Below are positions 13,635 through 19,801 of a stretch of DNA of 19,801 bases, piece by piece. Source of the DNA: JAGLSB01 sp023135955 (GTDB lineage: Bacteria; Bacteroidota; Bacteroidia; Bacteroidales; GCA-2748055); NCBI GenBank assembly GCA_030673645.1, contig DAOVIO010000064.1, forward strand, positions 1-19,801, given 5' to 3'. How positions within the stretch are numbered: the stretch's first letter is position 1; each line of letters starts with the position of its first letter. The translations under genes were made by a program, and so were the position numbers. The notes under the pieces were generated by a model, which saw nothing but the letters and a program-made list of their open reading frames with translations, ran no database searches and was not told where the DNA came from.

Positions 13635-14413
13635 TCTTGTGTTTTTTGTTGAATCACATTAATTGATTGCAATATAAACTAATATCATTAAAAAGTGAGA
13701 CCTGAATACATACTCTGATAAATTATTATATCGTTGTAGCACTTGTCCACATTACATCCACATAGAAGTAGAATTGATATAAATTTTAAATAACTGACTA
13801 ACAAGCCTCTAATCAAAAATACTAATTAATAAAACTTGTGTCAAATAAGTTTTGAATAGATTACACAACTTTTATAATTTGAAAGTAGTTTTGGGGGGAG
13901 GGATTAGATTACCCTTTTCGCCGATGTTGCTTCACCGGTTGCAAGTTATGACATTGAAGGTCTCTTTTATGACCAATGGAATATTGAGTATGATGCACAT
14001 ATTATGGGCCCATATAGATTTGGGTTGACAATTTTGTTTGAGTAGTTTCTTGCCACATTTGATTTAATGAAAAAATAATAACTCCATATCTCCATGAGCA
14101 TACTTTGACAATTCTCAACCTTTAGATTTGACTTATCGTTTTTCTATCTATGTAGATTACATTTCAGTGACAACTTAAATGAATTAATTGTTGTTTTTTG
14201 CAGTTTTTCTTGATTTACTATTAATTAACTAATAACTTGTATAATTATTTAATCAAGATTCATCATTTATTACAAGAAGGAATTAAGATATCTGAAATAT
14301 CCAACCCATAATTAATTGTATTACTATTTGCATTATGCAAAACAATCATTCGGATATTACTTAGGACAATAAAACTTAAAAACCTCTTACAGAATTAAAT
14401 AGATTATATGCAC
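13635..14413. other. Long AT-rich intergenic region with one ORF remnant
   Basis: This stretch between divergent genes should contain the promoters for both. I see no clear TTG/TAnnTTTG pair. Near the right gene, CTATTTGC at about 14324 comes closest. Apart from the fragment at 13908-14045, no gene, repeat or RNA is recognisable. Confidence 0.6.
13908..14045 (+). pseudogene. Possible C-terminal remnant of an outer-membrane protein
   Basis: An open frame of 45 codons without a start reads ITLFADVASPVASYDIEGLF, then YDQWNIEYDAHIMGPYRFGL and TILFE. The alternating pattern and the aromatic-rich end look like the last strands of a beta-barrel. It is short, and the call rests only on its amino-acid pattern and closed end. 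Confidence 0.3.
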
Positions 14414-15466
14414 ATGAACAAAAATATTAAATTGTCCTTATTGGCAATCACCATGATCCTGTTATCCTCGTGTGATGATTCTAAAACCAAAGTGATAAAC
14501 ACTATTCATAAAGATGGTTCAATTACCAGAACTGTTATCGTAAAAAAAAGCAAGATAGATTTTGATTATGAGAATATAAGAGTTCCCATCGACAGCACCT
14601 GGAATACAGATATTTTCATTGAGATCAATGAAAAAGAAGACACATCCTGGATTTTTACAGCAGAAAAACATTTTGCTAATGTAGAAGAGTTGAATGTAGA
14701 ATACGACAACGACCAGGGAAGTAATAGTATTATGCAAAGAAGTGCCTCCTTCTCTAAGAAATTTAAATGGTTTACAAGCAATTTAAGGTTTAGCGAAACA
14801 ATTGAAAAAACACTAAATGTTTCTTGTCCAATGTCAGATTATTTTTCAGATGAAGAATTGAAATTTATATATTCACCAGACCTTGTCCAGAAAAATCTGG
14901 AAAATGGAGTCGACAGTCTGAAGATTATGGAGTTGAAAGATTCCATTGATGTCAAATCAGAAATTTGGATATTTACAGGTTTATTCAGACAATGGATTGA
15001 TATCTTTTATGATCTTGTTGAAAATCATACTGATCTCACAATAAGCAGAGAGGAAATGAGATTGCTGGAGTCCAGATCTATTCCATTACTTATTGAAGAT
15101 AACATCGATGAAGATCAGTTTTTTATTTCATTAATGGGTGAGGAATTTTTCAACACTTTCAGAACAGAGATAGACAGCTCTATATCTGCACTAGACAAGA
15201 TGGGTGAAGCTTTCTGGTCAGCAAAAAAATACGATATGGAAATACGAATGCCGGGCAAAATTATTGCATCAAACGGATATTTTGAAACAATTCCTGATTC
15301 ACTAGAAACCGCTGGCATTCTATGGACTATCAATGGCGAATTCTTTCTTACTCAACAATATGAAATGTGGGCTGAATCGCAAATTAATAATTACTGGACC
15401 TGGATTATCTCTGCTCTTTTTGCTCTTGCTATAATAACTTTTTTTGGGGTTCGTTTTAATAAATGA
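14414..15466 (+). CDS. Lipoprotein with C-terminal membrane helix, unknown function
   Basis: The 350-residue product has a clean lipoprotein signal (MNKNIKLSLLAITMILLSSC, Cys20). A start two codons upstream at 14408 is possible. The body is acidic and mixed, with HKDGSITRTVIVKKSKIDFD near the start (a pattern of bacterial lipoproteins that carry a repeated T-x-T-V strand), ELKDSIDVKSEIWIFTGLF and MEIRMPGKIIASNGYFETIP. The end has a hydrophobic helix (WTWIISALFALAIITFFGV, about 328-346) and a basic RFNK tail. The protein is thus lipid-anchored at the front and helix-anchored at the back, which places it in the inner membrane with its body in the periplasm. The family is not recognised. Confidence 0.7.
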   Translation: MNKNIKLSLLAITMILLSSCDDSKTKVINTIHKDGSITRTVIVKKSKIDFDYENIRVPIDSTWNTDIFIEINEKEDTSWIFTAEKHFANVEELNVEYDNDQGSNSIMQRSASFSKKFKWFTSNLRFSETIEKTLNVSCPMSDYFSDEELKFIYSPDLVQKNLENGVDSLKIMELKDSIDVKSEIWIFTGLFRQWIDIFYDLVENHTDLTISREEMRLLESRSIPLLIEDNIDEDQFFISLMGEEFFNTFRTEIDSSISALDKMGEAFWSAKKYDMEIRMPGKIIASNGYFETIPDSLETAGILWTINGEFFLTQQYEMWAESQINNYWTWIISALFALAIITFFGVRFNK

Positions 15467-15515
15467 TGAAATACATATTTCAAGTTTACAACATTTTCAT
15501 AAATGAAATTACAGT

Positions 15516-15572
15516 TACAATCCGGCCAATCCATAAATCTTAATTATTCGGGCTTAGACAACTGGGAAAAAG
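15516..15572 (+). repeat. Degenerate solo end of the GxxExxY-associated repeat
   Basis: CAATCCGGCCAATCCATAAA matches CAATCCGGGTAATCCATAAA at 10687 with two differences. A looser TTAAT..AGACAA..GGG follows. It still spells N-P-A-N-P-stop, the C-terminal end of a GxxExxY protein. It lies directly upstream of the dlgD-like gene. Confidence 0.55.
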
Positions 15573-15619
15573 AAAAACACAAAGCCAAAACCACAAGTTT
15601 TTCCGTATCTTGTTTCACT

Positions 15620-16603
15620 ATGAAGTTGTTATATTTTGAACTAAAAGAAATCCTGAACGAAAAGCTTATCAAACATGGCTTTTCAACTACAGATTCTGAA
15701 ATAATATCTGAAATCTTTACTGAAAGTACTTTTGATGGAGTATTCTCTCATGGCATAAACCGCTTTCCCTTATTTATCGATTTTGTTAAAAAGGGTATAG
15801 TGAAAATTTCAGAAAAACCTGAATTAATTAACTCCTTTGGAGCATTTGAACAATGGAACGGGAATCTAGGCCCTGGAATTTTAAATGCGCTTCACTGCAG
15901 CAATAGAGCAAGGGAGCTCGCTGCTGAAAGTGGTATTGGGGTAATCGGACTTCAAAACACAAATCATTGGATGCGAGCCGGCACTTACGGTAGAAAAGTT
16001 GCAGAAAAAGGTTTTATGTTTATAGGATGGACGAATACAATTCCAAATATGCCGGCATGGGGAGGCGAAATTTCCAATATTGGTAATAATCCATTTGTAT
16101 TTGCAATCCCATATAAAAACGAGCATGTTGTACTCGATATGGCGATGAGTCAGTTTGCATATGGTAAGCTTGAATGGATGAAAAAATTGGGAAAAGATCT
16201 TCCCGATTTTGGTGGATATAATACAAAAGGTGAACTAACAAAAAATCCGGATGAAATCCTCGAGTCGAAGAGAATACTACCAACCGGACTTTGGAAAGGA
16301 AGCTCTTTAGCAATAGTTCTCGATCTGGCAGCAGCCATCCTGTCGGGAGGAAAAATCTCGAAACAAATTGGAGAAAAAGATATCGAAACCGGATTATCAC
16401 AGGTTTTCATTGCAATAAATATTGAAAAATTTATTAGTGAAGCAGATAAGAACAGCCTAATTAATGATACTTTGGATTTTATTCAATTTAATAATCCTGA
16501 AGTTGCTTACCCGGGAAAAAGAGTAATAAAAAACAGGATTGAAAACACAAAAAATGGGATAGATTTTCCCGAGCATCTAATGCAGGAAATAAATTCATTA
16601 TAA
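15620..16603 (+). CDS. dlgD: 2,3-diketo-L-gulonate reductase (malate/L-lactate dehydrogenase family)
   Basis: With the start at 15620 (MKLLYFELKEILNEKL) the product has 327 residues, near the E. coli DlgD (YiaK) length of 332. It follows that protein closely: SHGINRFPLFI with His44 in the position of the family's catalytic histidine, LGAIEQW-like FGAFEQWNGNLG, NHWMRAGTYG, WTNTIPNMPAWG, MAMSQFAYGKLE, RILPTGLWKGSSLAIVLD and SQVFIAI. DlgD reduces 2,3-diketo-L-gulonate to 3-keto-L-gulonate with NADH in the cytoplasm. Related LDH2-type enzymes act on other keto acids, so the substrate is inferred. The upstream in-frame ATG at 15503 lies in the repeat remnant and would add 39 unrelated residues. 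The isomerase-like gene follows after 28 bases. Confidence 0.85.
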   Translation: MKLLYFELKEILNEKLIKHGFSTTDSEIISEIFTESTFDGVFSHGINRFPLFIDFVKKGIVKISEKPELINSFGAFEQWNGNLGPGILNALHCSNRARELAAESGIGVIGLQNTNHWMRAGTYGRKVAEKGFMFIGWTNTIPNMPAWGGEISNIGNNPFVFAIPYKNEHVVLDMAMSQFAYGKLEWMKKLGKDLPDFGGYNTKGELTKNPDEILESKRILPTGLWKGSSLAIVLDLAAAILSGGKISKQIGEKDIETGLSQVFIAINIEKFISEADKNSLINDTLDFIQFNNPEVAYPGKRVIKNRIENTKNGIDFPEHLMQEINSL

Positions 16604-16631
16604 ATTGTCCGCATAAATAAATTAATATACT

Positions 16632-17552
16632 ATGATATCAAAAATTAATCGACGTCAATTCGGCAAGTCTGCAGTAATAGCCGGATTAGGTTCTTTTGCT
16701 TTTGCACAATCATGCAACACTACAGATCAGAATGATGGCGAAAAGCAAAAATCTCCGGGATTAAGAAATAAAATTGCTTTAAATGCATATTCTTTCAATA
16801 TTCCACTAAGAGATGGAAGTATGGATCTTTTTGATATGTTAGAGTATTGTTCTAAACTTGGTTTTGATGGAGTAGACGTAACCGGATATTATTTCCCGGG
16901 CTACCCTGAAGCCCCTTCAGATGAATACATTTATAGTATAAAAAAGAGAGCATTCGAACTTGGTTTGGATATTTGTGGCACCGGATTAAGAAATGATTTT
17001 TGCCTTGCTGATGCTGAATTAAGAGAGAAGGAGAAAGAGCGTGTTAAAAACTGGATAATTGTAGCTGAAAAATTGGGAGCTCCGGCTTTAAGGATTTTTC
17101 CAGGAAAAGATATTCCAGAGAATTATACCTGGGATGAAATTGCTGTTTGGGTGGCCGAAGATATTATTGAATGTGCCGAATTTGGGAAGAGTCATGGTGT
17201 GGTTCTTGAAATCCAAAATCATAATGACTTTCTTAAAACAGCTGAAGAAGTAAGCAAATTAATGGATCTGGTTAATCATGAATGGGTAGGACTTATGCTC
17301 GATATAGGGTCTTTACGTACTGCAGATCCATATATTGAAATTGCTGAAACAATTAAATATGCAATTAGCTGGCAGCTAAAAGAGAACGTATATATTAATC
17401 AGGTTGAAACTCCTGTGAACCTCCAAAAGATTAAAAATATAATTGAAAATTCTGATTATAAAGGCTACCTCCCAATTGAAACCCTTGGAGCCGGAGACCC
17501 CGTAGTGAAAATTGAAAAATTTTATACAGAAGTAATGGATGTTCTGAAATAG
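16632..17552 (+). CDS. Exported sugar phosphate isomerase/epimerase-like TIM-barrel protein
   Basis: The 306-residue product begins MISKINRRQFGKSAVIAGLG, a twin-arginine signal with R7-R8. The signal ends in FAQSC (Cys28), so it may also be a Tat lipoprotein. The mature part belongs to the xylose isomerase-like TIM-barrel group (AP_endonuc_2): LNAYSFNIPLRDGSMDLFDM, LGFDGVDVTGYYFPGYP, VVLEIQNHNDFL, VGLMLDIGSLRT and YLPIETLGAGDP. The Glu, Asp and Glu in EIQNHND, LDIGS and PIETLG are the expected metal-binding set. It probably interconverts keto and aldo sugars or sugar acids in the periplasm. The close position after dlgD suggests one operon for sugar-acid breakdown, although one enzyme is cytoplasmic and one exported. 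Confidence 0.8.
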   Translation: MISKINRRQFGKSAVIAGLGSFAFAQSCNTTDQNDGEKQKSPGLRNKIALNAYSFNIPLRDGSMDLFDMLEYCSKLGFDGVDVTGYYFPGYPEAPSDEYIYSIKKRAFELGLDICGTGLRNDFCLADAELREKEKERVKNWIIVAEKLGAPALRIFPGKDIPENYTWDEIAVWVAEDIIECAEFGKSHGVVLEIQNHNDFLKTAEEVSKLMDLVNHEWVGLMLDIGSLRTADPYIEIAETIKYAISWQLKENVYINQVETPVNLQKIKNIIENSDYKGYLPIETLGAGDPVVKIEKFYTEVMDVLK

Positions 17553-17621
17553 GAAATTTGGGAAGAAGTGAAAGAGATGAAGAAGTGAGTACGTGATTAC
17601 GGTTCAATTTTCTGCATTCAA

Positions 17622-17705
17622 CCATTCTTCCATTCTTCCATTCCACCATTCCACCATTCTTCCATTCATCCATTCATCCATTCATCCATTCTTTCATTCT
17701 TTCAT
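17622..17705. repeat. 8-bp imperfect tandem repeat, about 10 units
   Basis: Units of CCATTCNN (CCATTCTT, CCATTCCA, CCATTCAT) run head to tail for ten copies and a short remainder. They follow the TIM-barrel gene by 69 bases. The reverse strand reads as a low-complexity frame rich in M-V-E-W-K-N-G-R, which I do not take as a gene. Confidence 0.85.
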
Positions 17706-17860
17706 AAAAAAAATCCAAATTATATAAATCTTAATTTAAATTCTATAATAGAACATATTTAGGAAGTTACATCTTTGTATACATAAACATGTAAAAGGAT
17801 AAAACGCGATTATCCTTATATCGATCGAGTAATAACTTAAATTTTTCTATTATGAACCGA

Positions 17861-17933
17861 GCATGACAATAGATAACATTAATAACAAAAGGAAGAGGCT
17901 GCTTTTGTCATGCGAGCTGCATCTTTCCTTAAA
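17861..17933 (+). promoter_or_regulatory. Leader with two inverted repeats upstream of lipoprotein
   Basis: GCATGACAA (17861-17869) is complemented exactly by TTGTCATGC (17905-17913). A second imperfect stem pairs AAGGAAGAGGCTGC (from 17889) with GCTGCATCTTTCCTT (to about 17933). The two overlap and could exclude each other. They end about 15 bases before the start codon. A weak -7 box (CATCTTTG, about 17770) lies farther upstream. Any regulatory role is inference. Confidence 0.3.
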
Positions 17934-17948
17934 ATAAACAATAAAAAG

Positions 17949-18788
17949 ATGACTATATCAAAAATTTCTTTATTTATTCTTAGCATATTTGCTATTAGTA
18001 TCTCCCTTACCTCTTGTGATCAGGACACAGTTGAAGATGTGAATAACAATATAACAACTGTAACTGAATATACTTCTATCCTGGGAATCATGGATCTTGC
18101 TGAAATTGATGATGCAACTGCAGATGATGGCTTGAAATCAGCAATTGAATTGGACTATATACCATGTTTTGAGGTAACAGTTCATGATAATGGAACTACT
18201 GAATTCTGGCCTCGTTCATGGACTTTCACATATGCGAATGAAGATTGTGTAGATTTCTTTGGGAACACCAAATTAGGATCTGTAAATGTTCTTCTAACGG
18301 GTTATTGGAAAAATGAAGGTACTTCAAGAACTATTAGCTATGAAGACTTTTCTATAAATGGTAATAAGCTTGAAGGAACACGCACTATTTTGAATACCGG
18401 TTTTAATGAATTAGATAATCTTACGTTTGAGAGGAGTTTCTTAGATGCCAGCTATTCACAAGCCGATACAGCTACCATGACTTGGGATAGTAATCGCAAT
18501 GTAGAAATGATTGCCGGAGTTGAAACTTTTCTTGTAGCCGATGACGAATATATGGTTTCAGGTGGTGCAAGCGGAGTTAATTTTGAGGGTAAGTCATTCA
18601 CGGCAAGCATCACAAATGAACTACATTATATGAGATGTAGCATGTTCCCTGTTTCTGGAAGTATTACTATTGAAATTGAAGGAGAATCATCAATATATAT
18701 CGACTATGGTACAGGAGAATGTGATGATATAGCTGATATGACAGTTGATGATGTTACTACCGAGATCACTCTTGGACTTAATAACTAA
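17949..18788 (+). CDS. Lipoprotein of unknown function
   Basis: Starting at 17949 (MTISKISLFILSIF) the 279-residue product has a lipoprotein signal ending in ISLTSC (Cys23), followed by acidic residues (DQDTVEDVNNN) as in surface-exposed Bacteroidota lipoproteins. The in-frame ATG at 17910 would put 13 residues before the signal and fall inside the leader hairpin. The body has paired cysteines and repeated strands: YIPCFEVTVHDNGTTEFWPR, WTFTYANEDCVDFFG, NTKLGSVNVLLTGYW, ISYEDFSINGNKLEGTRTI, FTASITNELHYMRCSMFPVS and SITIEIEG, ending YIDYGTGECDD. This repeating GxxxGxxxI pattern is seen in hypothetical proteins of the phylum; no function is known. A good terminator follows. Confidence 0.75.
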   Translation: MTISKISLFILSIFAISISLTSCDQDTVEDVNNNITTVTEYTSILGIMDLAEIDDATADDGLKSAIELDYIPCFEVTVHDNGTTEFWPRSWTFTYANEDCVDFFGNTKLGSVNVLLTGYWKNEGTSRTISYEDFSINGNKLEGTRTILNTGFNELDNLTFERSFLDASYSQADTATMTWDSNRNVEMIAGVETFLVADDEYMVSGGASGVNFEGKSFTASITNELHYMRCSMFPVSGSITIEIEGESSIYIDYGTGECDDIADMTVDDVTTEITLGLNN

Positions 18789-18831
18789 ATTATTTAGTTT
18801 AAACTCTTCAGGAAAGAATTTCTTTCCTTGT

Positions 18832-18860
18832 AACCCGGGATTAACGTCTCGGGTTTTTTT
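18832..18860 (+). terminator. Rho-independent terminator after lipoprotein
   Basis: AACCCGGGA pairs with TCTCGGGTT (one G-U) across the loop TTAACG, followed by seven T. A smaller palindrome (GGAAAGA-ATT-TCTTTCC) precedes it. The 220 bases that follow hold nothing recognisable. Confidence 0.85.
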
Positions 18861-19081
18861 ATTTTGACTCTCAAAGGATATCCCGAATTGAGGAAAATCA
18901 GAATCCCATTGATTTAGTAGTTCAAGAAAAAGTACATCATGTTATTAATAATTATTATCCTGATGATATTGTTATACAGTAGAACGATAAAGAACCTCCT
19001 GTTGGTTAAGATGTTAACCAAATATTTAAACAAGATTTTTTCTGAGAATTGAAAGATCTTAATGTGGCCAGATTAAAATAG

Positions 19082-19612
19082 TTATCTATAACTTTTCGCA
19101 TTAAAGCCTGCAAGAATAGTAAACCTTACTCCTTTTGGAGAAGGTAAGACGGCAAAATTTATTGGGAAATTAATTCCTTCGGAGGACATAGTAAACCCGG
19201 CAGCGAAAACTACAGCAGCTCCTGTTATTGATAAATTCGGTCCTAATCCAAATTCTGCACCCTTGCCACTTCTTATACCAATTAAACCGGATACACTTGG
19301 TAAAAATAATCCCTGTTCAAATCCTCCAACAAGAACAACCCCTTCTACAAGGCCAGTTGTTCCATCCTCCAGAGTAAAAAACCTAGTTTCAAACTGCCAT
19401 CCAAATTGTGTTACAATTGGGGATGCATCAAAATCATCTTTCAATATTTGGGCCCCCTCGCCTGTAATAATTGTTATACCCAATCGAGGACCTGATAATT
19501 TCATATAATCGTACCCTCCTCCTGGTTGGTACTGACAATAAGTACTAGTCGAATAAAATAAAGCTAAAACTACAATCACCAATGTCGAGAAAATGCCTTT
19601 GTTTGAATTCAT
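19082..19612 (-). CDS. Exported protein, probable outer-membrane associated
   Basis: The 176-residue product has a Sec signal (IFSTLVIVVLALFYSTSTYC, cleavage before QYQPGGG). The Cys at the end of the signal does not fit a lipobox well, since Tyr precedes it, so secretion seems likelier than lipidation. The mature chain is small and glycine-rich with amphipathic strands: GPRLGITIITGEGAQ, FGWQFETRFFTLEDG, GLVEGVVLVGGFEQGLFLPS, GIRSGKGAEFGLGPNLSIT and AAVVFAAGFTMSSEGI, ending with FTILAGFNAKSYR. It could form a small barrel or be an envelope factor. The family is unknown to me. It has its own promoter at 19651-19681 (reverse) and no partner gene in the window. Confidence 0.7.
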   Translation of the reverse strand: MNSNKGIFSTLVIVVLALFYSTSTYCQYQPGGGYDYMKLSGPRLGITIITGEGAQILKDDFDASPIVTQFGWQFETRFFTLEDGTTGLVEGVVLVGGFEQGLFLPSVSGLIGIRSGKGAEFGLGPNLSITGAAVVFAAGFTMSSEGINFPINFAVLPSPKGVRFTILAGFNAKSYR

Positions 19613-19650
19613 AATTCCTGACTTAATCGGTTAATAATCTGACTGTTAAT

Positions 19651-19681
19651 CAAAGATACGATTAATACCAATTAAAATCAA
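19651..19681 (-). promoter_or_regulatory. Bacteroidota-type promoter of the minus-strand exported protein
   Basis: On the minus strand TTG (19679-19681) and TATCTTTG (19651-19658) are separated by 20 bases, a full consensus match. The start codon at 19612 follows after 38 bases. Confidence 0.75.
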
Positions 19682-19801
19682 GTGAACTACGCGAAGGTTG
19701 AGTCTGGAGGAATACCTTCAGTAGGAATTCAACTGAAGGAGACTATCTCTAAGTTTTCTAACAGAAAAACTAAATCAATTCCTTATTGTATTTTTTTCCA
19801 A

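Noticed and set aside
17431..17673. Minus-strand frame rich in WKNGRMVE
   Set aside because: It is a translation of the 8-bp tandem repeat and the end of the TIM-barrel gene.
17622..17705. CRISPR-like array
   Set aside because: Units are 8 bp without spacers. No cas genes are in the window.

Overview
This AT-rich window looks chromosomal and from a member of the Bacteroidota. Signs of that are lipoproteins with short lipoboxes, promoters of the TTG-N20-TAnnTTTG type, near-absence of Shine-Dalgarno sites, DUF6528- and DUF6268-type secreted proteins, a GldL-like HWPGA membrane protein, and lysS 3' ends with the C-terminal extension I associate with Bacteroidota LysRS. The assignment rests on recognised families and signals, not on a database search.

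The left part (1 to about 12,100) is an accessory region littered with broken and repeated gene pieces, all on the + strand. Four remnants of one tyrosine-recombinase gene (136, 4545, about 8144 and 11910) alternate with five pieces of the 3' end of a lysyl-tRNA synthetase gene (3011, 6856, 8996, 9205 and 10400). Between them lie a HigBA toxin-antitoxin pair, a DUF6528-like lipoprotein, a minus-strand lipoprotein, a PQQ-type beta-propeller with two EF-hand loops, a promoter-bearing 5' half of tRNA-Val(GAC), a lysS/zinc-motif chimera, a frameshifted membrane protein, a GxxExxY nuclease-like gene flanked by long terminal repeats, and a COG1313-type radical SAM protein. The order int, cargo, lysS tail recurs. 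It resembles a stack of decayed integrative elements, although the ragged left ends of the lysS pieces mean ordinary recombination could also explain it.

The middle (10,800 to 13,700) holds small membrane proteins. Two of them, at 10855 and 11411, share a duplicated promoter and upstream region. A third, at 12132, has an unusually strong Shine-Dalgarno site. A minus-strand DUF6268-like beta-barrel protein follows.

The right part (13,700 to 19,801) looks like ordinary chromosome. It has a lipoprotein with a C-terminal membrane anchor, a two-gene set (2,3-diketo-L-gulonate reductase DlgD plus an exported xylose-isomerase-like TIM-barrel protein) that suggests sugar-acid metabolism, an 8-bp tandem repeat, another lipoprotein with a clear terminator, and a minus-strand exported protein with a good promoter.
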